A DNA stretch of 64,000 nt from Vespa crabro (GCF_910589235.1 NC_060962.1:8958588-9022587); one strand, 5' to 3'; shown: positions 24,862 to 40,016, counted from the stretch's first letter. Numbers and translations are program-made. The notes: generated by a model not told the origin, from the letters alone.

Positions 24862-25518
24862 ATTTCACAACGTTCAAGTTAAAAAATAATAATTCTCTCT
24901 CTCTCTCTCTCTCCTACTTTTTGTCGCGTTGCGAAGTAAATACTTTTTTAGCTTGCTTTCTGTGTACGCTCAAAGAGGAGATAACACGCAATGTCAACGA
25001 CACCAAGGGGACTTGTTTATTTGATCGATATTTCAGGGGATCGAATTATTAGAAACGTAAAAGGGAAGCTAATTAACATATGAAGTTGACAATATTTTGT
25101 CAGGTTTTTTATTTCTTTTTTTTTTTTTTTTTTTTTTTTCTTAAAAGAAAAAAATGGATAAATGAAAAATAAGAAAGAAAAAACAGTGCGAAAACAATTT
25201 CAGATACTTCTTTCTTTTTTTTATTTATTTACTTTTTTTTTCTTTTTTTTTTCAATGCTCCCATTAATAATGCATATATCTGAATAAAGTATACGATTTA
25301 ATAATGATTAGTCTTAATAATGTTACAAAATCTTTTCAATGTTTAAGCACACTTCTCTCTCTCTCTCTCTCTCTCTCTCCCCCTCAGCCCTTATTTCTTT
25401 CCTTTGCGTTATTTTAAGCCAAACTTTGTTGTATTCGCACGAATTTCTACTCGTACGCGATCATTATTACATGTTCTAAAAGATCGCTACTTCGAATCAA
25501 AAGTTTAGCCATCTTTGT

Positions 25519-25554
<36 letters not shown>

Positions 25555-25819
25555 GCTTTACCCTTTCCACGCTCGTCGTCTATTTCTCACATAGCAATGT
25601 ACAAAAGTGTTCACTCGTATTAAGCAGAATCTTTGATATGAGCCAGTTGAAGTAAGAAATCAATCTTTATATGGAAGGCTTATTCATTGTCGGCTTACCA
25701 GCCAAACTTTAAATACTATTTTATCGATAAAACACGAGCATTCAATAGCCATTCTTAGATTTCACAATTATTATTGACTTTTTAAAAATGTATCATAATT
25801 AACATCGACTTTACTCCAT

Positions 25820-25820
<1 letters not shown>

Positions 25821-25877
<57 letters not shown>

Positions 25878-26050
25878 TGACTTGTACTGTATAACCTTGA
25901 AACTCGTTTCAATGTTAAGAGTCCATTTTTGTTTGCGAAGAACGCAGAAAGGGAAAGATGCCAAATAATATATATATATATATACATACATACATACATA
26001 CATACATACATACATACGTGCATACATACATACATACATATATATATATA
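25821..26050 (+). repeat. (CT)n followed by (TA)n/(CATA)n arrays
   Basis: About 50 bp of CT at 25821-25872, a 90 bp unique spacer, then TA and CATA units to about 26050. Confidence 0.9.
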
Positions 26051-26933
26051 TGTATTATATGTATAATTAGCATTTTTCCTATATCTAATTCGTCATTAAT
26101 CGTGTGAAATTGTTAACGAGATTAAATCGAAAATGCAAGGCGAAGACCTTTGGAATATGGCAGCGATATCGCCGTTGCATATCAGCATTTCCGTACTCTT
26201 TATGCGTACATACATACACATAGGATAAACATACTAATATAGTACAGTACTATCGCAAATCGTAATTTCAATTACGCCGAGATGAAAATATCAAAGGGAG
26301 CCGCCAGTTATCCATTAGTTATTCTAATATCGATGCTCTCGTCTAAAACGAAAAATCACATCCCCCGGATGCTGTCCATGTTTTTCTATTTATCCGTCAT
26401 TAGATTAGATGAAATTAATTGCAGATCATTCCTTCTTTACGGACTAATGTTTTTTCTTTTTTTTCTTCTTTTTTCCTCTTTTCTTTCTTTATTTTATTTT
26501 ATATACTTTTTTTTTCTGTTTTCCATTTTACGAATTACATACCATTACAGTTTTTGTTTTCAAATAAAAAGTGATCATTCAAAAAGTGATCAGGTCAATT
26601 TTTTTTTTCTCTCGCATCGACAAAATTAAGAAAAAAATCGCGTGAAAGAGGAACGTCGCAATAAATAAAAACTTAATAGATTGTAACGAAAAAGAAAAAA
26701 AAAAGAAAATGGTGAAATACTTTTGACGAAAGTAAATAAAGGAATGATAATACTTGTTTAAAGTTTCTTTTTTTCGTTTTTTTTTTTTCCTAAATAAAAA
26801 TATGCGCTCTAATACGATCAGAGGACAGAATTTTTTCTAATGACGCCATTGCGCGATAAGTGTTGACCGCCTTTATCTTACACACCGATTAATCATTTTA
26901 AAAAGCAACTCGTTTTAGGTTTTTGATACTCGC

Positions 26934-26977
<44 letters not shown>

Positions 26978-27270
26978 TATTACTCCGAGCGAAAAATCAC
27001 GATTTTATAAATATTCAGCTCTCTTCTATTCATTTTGTTGGACGATCTTAGAGGATTTAAAATCTTTCCTTCATTCTTTCCCCTTCTACCACCTTCCGTT
27101 CAACTCTTTTCTATATATCATTATACGCGTTATAATAAAATTATTTGTACGTTCATTAATTACAGTCTCAACATTTACAGGTTTTTCTAGGCTAGAAACG
27201 CGCGCATTTGAAAACTGAAAATGAAAAATCATATAACGCATCGTGCTTGCACGAAAGCTTTCTCTTCTTG

Positions 27271-27307
<37 letters not shown>

Positions 27308-29349
27308 CAAGGAATCACTTCTTCAGCAAAAGGAATAAAATAGATTATTCTCATGATTATTATGGCATCATTAAAAGAAGTAGAATCGAGCAAAGAATCA
27401 GGCGAACACGTTGCGTTACTATATTATATTTTAAAGCTTCTTCTGAATATCCTTCTCTTTTTCTTACGCACATATATACACGTGCACATACATACTCTCT
27501 ATTTTTATCACGCACTCTTCTAATTTTAAAAACGAATCATTCCCTCGGTTTTCATATTTCAAAATAAACTCCCACGTGTTGTATCGTTAAAAAAAAAAAA
27601 AAAACAGAAAAAAGAGAGAGAACAAAAAAAATAGAAATTATTTATGTCATGATCGCATCGTACGAGAGAGGAAAACTTAGAGTTCTCGTTAGTGCCACCA
27701 CACAGAGGCCATTAAAAATTCTATATCTCAGAGTATATATTAGAAGTATCATAACGATTCCTTCATCTTTTTTTTTCTTTTTTTCTTTTTTTTATTCTAT
27801 TTTATTATTTTTCCATTTATTTCATCTTGTTATCAATACGAGATTAATAATGACAAGGCATCTACTTGGATTTTTTTTTCTTTTTTTTTTTCCTATCAAG
27901 AAGAATCACTCGATCGGTGTTTAGATTACATATTTAGGTGTTCTTTTTTCTATGTCTTCTAATAGCCATATGAAAATTTGTGTGCACTCTAAATCACTTC
28001 AAAAGGAATATATATATATACATATACATACATGTATATATGTATATATGCATATGTGTGTGTGTGTGTGTGTGTATATTTTGTTTAAAATTCTAACGCG
28101 CAGAAGTGCATGTATGAAAAAATAAAAAATATTTTTTTTCATCTCTTTTCTCCTCCTTTTATCAATCATAGCTTTAGGATAAATCTTAAGAGCGAAGCAT
28201 ATCAAAATTAGCAACGTAAAATTATGAATTTATATAACACCGACATTCTCGGTGGGATTATACATTAAAATTATGAAGATTCATCGATGACCTTAGACAC
28301 ATCTTGGATCATTAAGAAAAAGAAATAAAAAGATAACAGATTTATTTCACGATAGATATGACCGGGTGATTATTAATCGATTTTGAAAGTGGCCTAAGTT
28401 AAAAATTAAAAAAAAGAAAAAAAAAAGAGCAAGTAAAAGGATTAGTCATACATCGTGTAATTCATATAATTAAATCATCGGTTTACGAATTATCCGTATA
28501 ATTAAGTCATCGGTCTACGAATAAATTAACTTCTTTTTACATTTTTTTTTGCTTAAACCGCTTTCACAATCATCATTGAGATGATGGGGGGAGGGTTTAT
28601 GTATTCATAAAATTCTCATAAGAATCGATTATGTAATATTATACAAATTGAAATTGTATATTTGTCTTTTTACTAATTTATATCAATTTGTAATAATTTA
28701 GATCGATCGATGATAAACTTGTAATTATCGAGATCAATAAGAGATCTATAATCGCGTGAGAAAAGTTAGGATTATTGGGAAAAAAAAAAAATGATCCGCG
28801 AATGAAAAAAAATCCAAAATGATTCAATAAACCTCGAATCTATTTACGCGTATCATTTTAAGATTAACGGGGAAAACAAAAGTAATGAAAATGAATGAAA
28901 ATAAAGATATTATTATTTGCCGAAGATATAATGACAACGATAAAAAAAAAAAAGAATATTATTAATGTCGATGCAGGATGATGTTCATTGAAAAATGGCT
29001 GATTCCGTCACATTCTTTTTCTACTCTTAGGATAATAGGCACTATCGCTAATAAGGGTAAGTTCTCCGTATTTGAGTTCCCCTATTTATGGAGTAAGAAA
29101 TTGATAAAAAAAATCGACGTCGATCTCAATGTATCGATCAGATAACTTGCATTTTCTAATTTTTCTTTTTTTGTTTTTGTTTTTTTTTTTTATCGTCATC
29201 TCATCTTTGACGTCATTGAGAGGGACTCGAATAATGTTCAAGAAGAAATTCAACGCGTTCGTTACAAATCCAATGTGATTATAAAATTATTCTAATGATA
29301 AATCATTTGAGATATTAGATAAAAGATATATAAGTACATATTTTATCTC

Positions 29350-29398
<49 letters not shown>

Positions 29399-30477
29399 CG
29401 CTGTTTTTAAAATTTTTTAATTATAAAAAAAATTTTTCTCTATCTCTCTAATATATTAACTTTTTCTATATCTTTATAGATAAAAAAAAAATGTATTAAT
29501 AATTCAAATCCTAAAAAAAGTATCAAAATATCTCGGAACTAAAAAATATTTTGTAATCATCGAATTCATGTGGTCATCATTTCGATAGAAGATCGACGAC
29601 GATTTTATGGCTTTTTTTTTATCTTTTTTTTTCTTCCTTCAGAAAAACGGATGTACGAATCGATGTACCAACGTCTTACTCTCTTTTCGAGTATATTATT
29701 ATTTACAAAAATGCCATTAGAGCGTAGACAAGTGTGTGTTTACTGAAGACGGATTCATTTTCCACAAATATCCCTATTTTTTTTTTTCTTTAATAAAAAA
29801 AAAAAGAGAGAACGAAGGTCTCTTATATCTTCTCCTTCTCTCTCTCTCTTTCTCTCTCTCACTTTCTCCCTCTCCCTCTCTCTTAGTCTTACTCTAGCAA
29901 AGATCGACCGCGAAAAGCGATCTAAATATAAGTCGCTCGTTTCGAACGATATTGTGTGTATATATATATACATATGTGTGTGTATATATAAATGTGTGTG
30001 TATAAATATGGCAAAACACCATAGAAAAGTACATCAAATTTGATCAATTCTTTTCGATCATTAAAAAGAAGATTAATGGGCGGGTGGAGGATGTTCTTTG
30101 GAGAAACAAATAAAAAAAAAAAAATTACACCGTACAACCAATTAAAAGATGACCATGATTTTTCATTTTTTTTTATTTTTTTTTTGTTTTTTCTTTTATT
30201 TTATTTTATTTATTTATTTTTTTTTTTTTTTTTTTTTTTTTTTCATTATTATTTTCTTCTCAATCTTCTCACTTCATCGTATCGTTTTTTTTCCACTGGT
30301 TTGTTGTTATTATTGTTTTTCTTAGAAAAAAAAAAAAGAAAAAAAAATAAGAAATATAATCAAAATCTCACTCCTCCCGCACACTTATCACTCGCGATTT
30401 ATATGCTGCATATTATTTTGTCTGTTTTCTTTTTTCTTTACTTATTCTTCTTACATACATCACACATTCCATACATA

Positions 30478-30511
<34 letters not shown>

Positions 30512-31230
30512 CTCTCTCTCTTACAAAGCGAATAACGTTGGAACGAACGTTTACCGCAGCTTTTGTACTAAGTGATAGTGTGGGTTTATACAAGGAGTCG
30601 CGTACTACATATAAGTGTATACACGTCTTTCTGTATATGCATGTATTTTGTGTAATTGTATGTATAACGTGTTGCACGAATAATTTTATCGTTGCGTTAT
30701 GCCGAGGCCTTGCATTTTATTTATTTATTTATTTACTTTATTTTATTTATTTATTTTTTTTTTTTTTCAATAAACGTTCTTCAACTCACTAACTAACAAT
30801 AAGTATGTTTTTTTCTTTTATTTCGTTTTTGTTTTTTTTTTTTTCTTTTTTCTTTTCCTTTTTTATTTTTCAAGCACGATGAAAGGGGGATGATACCATG
30901 AATGGGGAATTAGACGCGAGTTTTTAAAGTAGAGAAATGAAAAAAATGAATCTCATATATTTTATCCCGCAAATATAACGAGATAATATTAATGTGAGTC
31001 TCATATTAAAAAATAAGAAATAATAAAATAATCGAAGAGTATCGGCACGGACGCAACGATAATATATCCTTAGAATATAATAATCTTACAATGCTATACA
31101 AGAAAGTGCTTGCTTTTTTTTTCGCTTAAATACTAATAGTTAGCTTTTTTTTTCATCTTATTATTATTATTCTTCTTCTTCTTCTTCTTCTTTCTCTTCT
31201 TTTTCTCTTTCTTTCTCGCAAACGTACATG

Positions 31231-31234
<4 letters not shown>

Positions 31235-31292
<58 letters not shown>
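31235..31292 (+). repeat. (CT)n microsatellite
   Basis: Nearly 29 uninterrupted CT units, preceded by CTT triplets. Confidence 0.95.
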
Positions 31293-31294
<2 letters not shown>

Positions 31295-32499
31295 GCTCTT
31301 TCTTTCATACTTTATTTCATTGTTCGCTTTTTTACTCGCACGCACGCACGTATACATACACGCATTCGTCGTAACAACTTCTTTCGCAACATCGAATCAT
31401 TACAATTACAGATCTGTATTATGGCCATTTGTATATTTTTTGTCTTTTCCTTCGTTATCATCTCAACATCATCATCATGATGATCATGATCGACTCTCTC
31501 GATTCTTTTTTCTCTCTTATCGTCATTTATACAATAAACTTCGATAATCGCCTTATTATTATTCTATGTATTTTCTTTTCTTTTTTTTTTTTTTGTTTAT
31601 TTGTTCGTTTCTTTTTTTTGTTTGCTTCTTTACCTTATCTTACACTCTAACTTTCCGTTTTATAAAAGCGTCAATTATACATATACATAGCTTGTAAACG
31701 TAATTTGCAAATTTACATAGACACACACACGCTCGACGTGTTTCATGATTGGAACAATGAACTTACTCTTCTAAGGTATATTCGCAAATATTTATAGAAC
31801 GATTAGATTTTTGTATTTTCTCTTTTTCTCCTTTATTATTTATTTATTAATTTTTCTTTTTTTTTCTTTTTTGTTCATTTTTTTTTTTGTTTTTTTTTTT
31901 TTGTTTTTAAATCGTTCAAACGTCAATTCATCGTGTATTTAACTCGCGAGCGTGCAAATTTTTTAGGGGTTTCCTTCGCTCTCTCTCTCTTGCATTCATT
32001 AATTATTAGAATATTATACAATCGATAGTTTTGTACACATCATAAGTTCAATTGCGCGAAGCTAATTCACAAGAGAAAATAATAGGATGGGGGGAAAAAA
32101 AAGACAAAGAAAGAAAGAGAGAGAGAAAGAAACAGAAAGAGACAAAAAAGGACGAATGTTTGCCAATAAGTACGATGATTGTTGGAAGGAAAAATAGTTT
32201 GATATATATATATATAAAAGCATTATGGAAACCAGCGAAGGAAACTCCATCGATCGATTTTAGTATCACTCGAGAAAAACGTTTATCGATTTTTATTGAT
32301 TTTTATATATGAAATTTTTTTTTCTTTTTTATAACAATCAAACTAACGAAAATCATAAAACAACGAAAATCGATAAACATTTTTTATTGAGTCGTTGTTC
32401 TTATTAAATAATGACGCAAAGAACCTGGTCTCTCTAAAATCTTTGGTCTTACGAGAAGAGAGACCAATTGGACTTTTCTTTTTCTACTTGTCTCTTTTC

Positions 32500-32502
<3 letters not shown>

Positions 32503-32555
<53 letters not shown>
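32503..32555. repeat. (TA)n microsatellite
   Basis: About 26 TA units between T-rich tracts. Confidence 0.95.
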
Positions 32556-32557
<2 letters not shown>

Positions 32558-32886
32558 TATACATAATATTTCCTTTTTCATTTTAATTAATATCCGTGAT
32601 AGATCAGGATCTCTTTTCTTTCTTTATTTATTCATATATATATATATATATTTTGTTTTCTTTCGCAAGAGTTCCATTTAATTATTTGTATATTGCTTTT
32701 CTCGTCTCTACGTCGTATTATACACGTACGTACGATATATCTCTTTTTTAGTTGTTCATTTATTTCTTTTTCTTTTTCCTTTCGTATTAATAAAAACCAC
32801 TACACGATTCGTGAACATAAATAATAAAGTCAAAATTAAAGCGTCGTTATTACGTTTAAAGACAAAAAAAACGACGTCGTACCATA

Positions 32887-32951
<65 letters not shown>
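32887..32951 (+). repeat. (CT)n microsatellite
   Basis: About 32 CT units, one of the longest dinucleotide arrays in the window. Confidence 0.95.
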
Positions 32952-32956
<5 letters not shown>

Positions 32957-33506
32957 ATCCGATCATTATATGATTTATGACTAAAAATAAAAAGAAAAAG
33001 AAAATAATGACGGATATTGTATGGCTGGTTGTGAAGAGAAAAAAAAAAAGAAGAAAACAATAAATTCATCTCTTTTTTCTATGTCGTACGTGTACGCGTA
33101 TTTTTTTTATTTCTTTTTTTATTTATTTTTTTTTTTTTGCTTTTTTTCTTTTTTATTTTTTTTTTTATTTTCTTTTTTGTTTATATATATAATCGTTTGT
33201 ATTTTAAATAATACTTCAGGGTTGCATCGCTGCCGGAAGGAAGAAGAAAGTTTAATGTACAATTGTACACAATATTCTCGTATGTGTGTTTATATGTGTG
33301 TATATGAATTATGTAAGTATATGTATGTAGTGCAGCTCAACATCGTTAACGATTGAGAATAACTTCATCAACCCTGAAGGCAAATCTTTTCGTAGGCTTA
33401 TAACAGACCTACGTAATACACAGGATGTTAGATCATCACCTCTTTTTTTTTATATTTTCTTTTTTTTCTTTTTAATTATTTTTTTTTGTTGTATTCATTT
33501 TTACGT

Positions 33507-33538
33507 CTCTCTCTCGCTCTCTCTCTCTCTCTCTCGCG

Positions 33539-33590
<52 letters not shown>

Positions 33591-33937
33591 CTTAATCCAA
33601 ATCCGTGAAGAGCTTAGATCATTAACATCAATGCATAATAACGTGTGCAGCTTTTTTGTCATCAGCTGCCCTGAGTAAAAATTCGTCCACCATTGACAGT
33701 ATAGCGATCATACACCCGTACATACAAAAATAAAAAAAATATATATATATATATGTACGCGTGCAAGATGATCTTTGACATTTTCCCGAATGATCATTCG
33801 AAAAAAATAACAAATTAATACATTTAAAAAGAAAGATAGATAGATAGATATAAGAAATCAACGAATATTTTGGATTGTAGCGAAACAATGTAGAAACGAG
33901 GAAAAACAATCAACAATAACAACAAAAGTTTGGCGTG

Positions 33938-34000
<63 letters not shown>

Positions 34001-34050
34001 TCTCTCTTTCTCTTTCACACAACATACGCGCGCACGCGCGCGCGCGCGCG
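33507..34050 (+). repeat. Cluster of (CT)n arrays and a (CG)n run
   Basis: Interrupted CT with CGCT slips at 33507-33590, CT again at 33938-34014, then an alternating CG/CA purine-pyrimidine run (about 34027-34050), which can favour Z-DNA. Confidence 0.85.
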
Positions 34051-34461
34051 AGTGATATTTCGTTTAAAAACATTTTTATCACTTTAACAAATTAGCACGC
34101 ATATAACATTCATTTATCCTCTACGAGATTTTTTTTTTTTTTATACTCGCGACTAATTTCTTTTCTTTTATATTTATTCTTTTATATTATTTCTCTTTTT
34201 CCTTTTCTCCTTTTCCCGTTTTAACAAAGCACAAAGATACATATAATACGATTTAAAAATAAAACAAAATAAAATTAAAAAGAAAGAAAAAGAAATATAT
34301 GCGAGAACAGTTTTTCTATCGTCTAATTCTAATCGATCGCCACTGCCGTTAGGTGGGTGAACATCATTCGCCGCCATTTGGTCGATAAAACTCTACAAAA
34401 ATACGTAACAGTAACTAACAGGTGGAATCTAATCGCTAGAAAATATCTTCCAGCTAGCGAG

Positions 34462-34465
<4 letters not shown>

Positions 34466-34529
<64 letters not shown>

Positions 34530-34530
34530 T
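34466..34530 (+). repeat. (CT)n microsatellite
   Basis: About 50 bp of CT with a CTTT tail. Confidence 0.9.
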
Positions 34531-35232
34531 TCTTTTTCTCTCTCTTCTATCTTTTTCCTCTTTTATCTTTTTACTCGTCTCCTCTCGTTTGTTTTGTTTG
34601 TTTGCTTGTTCGTTTGTATTTTTTGTTTTATTATTTTTTTTTTTTCCTTTTAAATCATTATGTATATCATTATTATTCACTTACGACGCAGGTACAAATT
34701 TTTTTTAAAGTTTTTCTCTTTTTTTTTTTGTTATTTTTTTATTTATTTATTTTTTTTTCTTTTTCCCTTTTTTTTTGTTTTTTTTTTTTGTTTATTACTG
34801 AAAGTGAATTTGTCTCTTATGAACTATTTTCTACAATATACTTAAAACACCTATAAAAATGGCATTCGTTCGATCTTCCTTCTCGCCTTTCTTCTTTTTT
34901 GTTCTCTTTTTTTTTTCTTTCTTTTCTTTTCTTTTCTTTTATTCTTTACAACTCTTTTCTTGGACCTTGTTTCAAAACCTTTTACAAACTTCCGATCTAG
35001 CCCTTTAGTAAACGAGAGCAAAACCATAATACAATAGTTTACAACGTACGCTCTGAAAAACTCCATTTTATACATAATAATATTTTGCTTCATTTAAAAG
35101 AAGCAAGCTCTTTTGTGTTCTTTGAATTATGTCCAAACAGCAGTCATTATTAATGGAAGAAAACTTTCTTTCTCTTTGCCTTCGCGCGCCTTCCTCCTTT
35201 TTCTTTTCTCTCTTTTCATTCCTCTCATTAAA

Positions 35233-35275
<43 letters not shown>

Positions 35276-36226
35276 CATATATATGTATGTATATATAGAT
35301 AGTTTCTTTTTTGTTTTTGTTATCGATCGATTCATTCAAAAGATTCCGGATTAATTCGAACGATGATTCGAGCTGCAGAGTACGATGCCCAATTTCCTTC
35401 ATTTTTTATTTTTTTGTTCTTTTCTTTTCTTTTTTGAAAGCACGACAATTCATTTTCAACGTTAGTTTTACGCACGCGCAATTTCTTTCTTTTTCTTATA
35501 TATATATATATATTTTTTTTGTATCCCTGTACAAATTCTATGTGAGTGTGTATTCCTACATACTATCATCATAATGATTAGCAAAAGGCCAGGAGAGTTA
35601 TATCCGATAAGAAGTTACATCACTACTACAAAAACTATTTCAACGGTCGTCACAAGTCCGAATGATCTATATTATGTATTGTTTTGTTATATGTCGTTAG
35701 ATTCGCATATCTCGCGGAGAACAGCCAACTGATGTGAAATCAATTCTTTTTATTTTTCTTTTTTCTTTTTATATCTTTTTTTTCTTTTCTTTTCTTTTTT
35801 TTATTTATTATACCATCTCTTCTAATTGTTACGCGATATGGGATGTGTTGTCGTGTAGTTTTTCTTTCTTTTTCTTTTCTTTTCATTTTTTTTTTTTTGC
35901 TTCGCAGCATACACAACGGAATAAGAAGCATATGGTGTATCACATAGAACACACGCAAAGGAAAACGTTCCAACTCGTGTGCTTCTTTTTTTTTTCTTTG
36001 TTTTCCTTTATAAATAATAATAAATATCAATGATTTTGGAATATATTATTTCGTCCATATTCGACAAAGTTTTATAATTTCAACGATGGGAAGAGGATTA
36101 CGCGAATCGTAAGCTCCTGAGCACGAGTTGGAGTTTATCCAACGTAGACATCCTATTCTTCGTAAGAGAGGACAGTTATCGTCGCGTCAGGTACAGGAAA
36201 TATAAAAAAGAAAAGGAAAAAAGAGG

Positions 36227-36267
<41 letters not shown>

Positions 36268-36917
36268 AATGATGCCATGTCGATACAAGATGAACTTCTT
36301 TCGTCGTAGATGTTATTTCCAAAGTACTGTATCGTGATAACTGTCGTCTCGTACACAAAAATACGACACTACTCTATCACTACAATGCGGACACATATAT
36401 CGCGCATAGAGAGAGACGTTGACAGCTTGGAATATAGGTGAAAAATTTCATATTCGCGGGACAAAAAGAAAGAAACAAGGTTAATAGAAACAAGGCAATG
36501 AAAACGTTTGTTGTTTTTATCATACTCGCTTAATACAATACAGAACTATGAAATATTTTTATCGTAGGTTCTTTTTTTTGTTTTTTTGTTTTTCTTTCCG
36601 CCGTCATCGTCCTTTTTGTAGCGTTGTAATATGATTATTCTTATTATTATTGTTATTATTATTATTATTTCTTTTTTTTGTTCTTTTTAACCGCACACTT
36701 TTTCTTTTTTTTCTCTTTGCTTCTTATACAAGCCAATTTCATTCTAAATCGAATGAAGGAATCGCTTACATAGACTAATAATCGTTACTCGTTCTAAGCC
36801 GCTCGATAAAAGTATATTACACCTTTGCGATTCCAGAAAGGGAAATAGTAGCAAAGACGAATTATACTCTAAAAAGAAGATCGATTTAATTTCTCTCTCT
36901 TTTAAAATTGTCAAATT

Positions 36918-39900
36918 TCAGCCACTTGGGGATGCGATAACAGAATTATTATTCTGACATTCGATCAAACTTGAGCGTGCCTTGATACGACGTTGCATAA
37001 GTCTGCTCTCGCTTGGCGGCGACAGACCATAAAGTTGAAAGGAATCTTTACCTATTATTCGATTCTTCCCGATGATTTTCGAATCGTTGAAATCGATGCT
37101 CGAATTAACCGAGCCTGACTTTTGACGCGAACTAGTATCAAATTCGCTGGAAGAATGGGTCGCACAGTGCTTGTTGCTATTCTCCGATAATTCACTATTG
37201 GAGTCGGACATGTGACCGTAAGGATGATTGTCGTCATCGGTAGATGACGTGGACAGTCTTGGCTCCCTATTCTCCGTCAGCTCCTCCAAGTTAATGGAAA
37301 AGTGTTGAAGTACCACGCGATTTACAGCCATTGCCGACTCAGCGAACGCTGAGAGCTCTCGAGCAGAATTATTTCTTCTGTAAATGGAAGAAAGGAAAAG
37401 CGCGCACGGTTAAGTCAAAAACCAATCAATCAAATTTGTTGTGCTTCTATGTCAATTGGGAAAGATAAACAATAGTTTTACCTAATGATATGAGGAGTTA
37501 TAAGAGATTGTTCGCTATTGTCGACCGACGCTGGCCCAGGATTAATCCACGGATGTTTCAAAATGCATTCCGCACTGAGCCTTTGATGAGCCTCCTTTAC
37601 TAGCAAGCCTCTAATTAAATCCTTCGCGTCCTCGGATATATTTCTCCATTCTTTGTCAGGAAATTCGTACCTTCCCTCTTGAATACTGGTAAATAGCAAT
37701 TCCTGACAAGCCTGACAATTTTCTCCTCTCTCCCAACCGCAATCGGTGCCGCAGTTCCCGTAGAAAGGCGGATAGCCACATAACAAAATATACATTATCA
37801 CGCCGAGACTCCAAAGATCGCAACGTTTGTCGTAATAATTTGTTTCGCCTATGAATGCCTCGACTACTTCCGGAGCCATGAATTCGGCGCTTCCAACTGG
37901 CGTCAATAATTGTGGCGTTGCTACAGGACTGGATAGTGAATTGTTGAATTTTATACCAGAACCCAAGTCAAAATCGCATACTTTGATAGGAGTTAATTTG
38001 TCCGGATATACGCATAAGATGTTTTCCGGCTTGAGATCCCTGTGTGCGATTCCTAAACAGGAAAGAGAGGGAAAAAAAGCAAAATAAGTAAATCCTTACA
38101 TTTTTTCATAAAGATAGGATCTAGAAAAAGGAGAAAAAAAAAAAAAGAAAAAAGAGAAAGAAAGAAAAAACCGATAGATACAAAAAATCTCAGTCTTACC
38201 CTTCTTATGAAGGAAATTTAAAGCACTGGCGATCTCACTGACGATTTGACTTGCTTCTCTCTCACTAAAGTGCACCTTCTCTTGAATCCTGTTCAATAGT
38301 TGACCGCCATTGATTTTTTCAAAAACGAGATAAAACTTTTCCTCGTCTTCGAAAAATTCAATCAACTGTATGATATTAGGATGTCCCTGGCAATGGTGGA
38401 ATGTCTCGACTTCCTTGAAAACTCTAGCACGCGCATGTCCAGGAATCTTATCGATGATCTTCACGGCATATTCCAAATCCGTGTACAGGGATGTACACGA
38501 TTGAACCGAGGCATAGGCTCCTTCTCCAAGCACCTCTCCCGTCAATTTGTACAAATCTGCAACACGATAAAATCATCAATGAGTATGGAAAAAAAGACGA
38601 TCGAAAAGGAAAGATCAAAAATCTTCCCCCTACCCTTCCCTCTCTCTTTCTCTCTACTATTTCCTGCTTAAACTTTTCGAGAAAATCTTTTTCTAAAAGT
38701 TCTTGCGTTATCCATTCAACCTACCGACATTATCGTAACAAGAGATCCCAACTCCAATCTATATAATTTTTCTTTAATTCACGTGGCCTCATTTAACAAC
38801 GATTGGTGACAATATCCACGTCCACGTCTGACGTTATCTCTCCATTATCGAAACCCCAACGACGTATCCTTTGAAATCGATTATAGCCAACCAAAAGGGT
38901 ATATAATATACTTCGGCATTGCAGCTGTGTGTGCGTGTATATGTGTGATCTTCGCGCGTCTAAGGTGGATCGTACGAAATACGATTAATTATTAGGCATC
39001 GATTCATTAAGCTCAAGAAGGGTATATAACACGCGTGCTGATAGTACGGTGAGGGGCGGAAGCGGAGGGGGGAGGGGAAGATCGGTGTGTGTCCTGCGTG
39101 TAGGACAGCCGCCAATGTCAAGGTCGAAGGGGTGGCCGAGAGCTTCGCGAACAACGGCCACGGCAACGTCGCACGATCGTACACGCGTATACACAGCATT
39201 CGTCTCTCTTTCTCTAACGAGCTATTGGCCTGCCATTCTCCGCTTCTCTACCCCGCCCTTACCATACCCTCCCTCCCTCCTCCCCCCTCTCTGCTACTCC
39301 AAACCCGACGAAACCTTGCCACTCCGCCTCCCGAATCCCCACCCCATCAACCCTTTCCCCCGTGACATCTCTTGCGCCGTTGTTTCTCTCTCTCCCCCTC
39401 TCTCTCTCAAGACTGCCACTCCTCTTGGTACAACACGGCAGATTACGCGAGAGCATCCGGCAACACCGTAGGCACCTAGCAACCAGAAGCCGATAATGTG
39501 CTTTCACGTTTTACGTCTTCCTATGTAAAGATGCTCACAAACCAGTTACACATTTTTAATCCTCTCCCCTCCTCCAACGGAGAGGTAAAACGTAAAAGGA
39601 ATAATGACACGCCACGAATGAAATCCAATCGAGGAGACGACCTAAAAGATATATACGTGTATAATATATATACATATATATACATATATCGCTGACCTTG
39701 AGATAAATGCGAGATCGAAAACTATTATAAAGATGAACGAATTTCACTATCACTATTTCACTTATTTTAGAATCTTTTTCTCACCCTCACTCACCCATTC
39801 CCTCCTCTCTCATTCTCTCTATCTTAACGATTTTATTCTATATTTGAGTTGACCCAAAGGGTTATACAGATGCTTCCTCGCGATGGAAAGTTCCAGCTTA

Positions 39901-39968
39901 TGGGATCGCAGATCGATCGGAGATGACGCAACATGACCTAGCACAGCAAGGTGGCAAACTCGGTCAGT

Positions 39969-40016
<48 letters not shown>

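Larger units (their letters stand above)
24862..36917. other. 12 kb repeat-dense region without a recognised gene
   Basis: Open frames here are readings of simple repeats and I found no exon with both splice sites and protein-like content. From about 29.7 to 36.9 kb the + strand is overwhelmingly T- and CT-rich, so purine-rich in the sense direction of Lk6, whose stop is at 36918. Part of it may therefore be an extended Lk6 3' UTR. From 25 to 29.7 kb the composition is mixed. Arrays include (CT)n at 25821-25872, CATA at 25970-26050, ATT at 26937-26985, (GA)n at 29351-29392, (CT)n at 31235-31292, 32887-32951, 33507-33590, 33938-34014 and 34466-34530, and (TA)n at 32503-32555 and 35232-35272. 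Confidence 0.55.

Noticed and set aside
30040..30792. 250-codon + strand open frame, the longest in the window.
   Set aside because: It is made of Phe/Leu/Ser runs from poly-T and CT repeats and has no domain.
38000..38060. Apparent frameshift at the Lk6 HRD catalytic motif on first reading.
   Set aside because: It was my reading error: the + strand has TGTGTGCG there, which gives an intact GIAHRDLKPEN.
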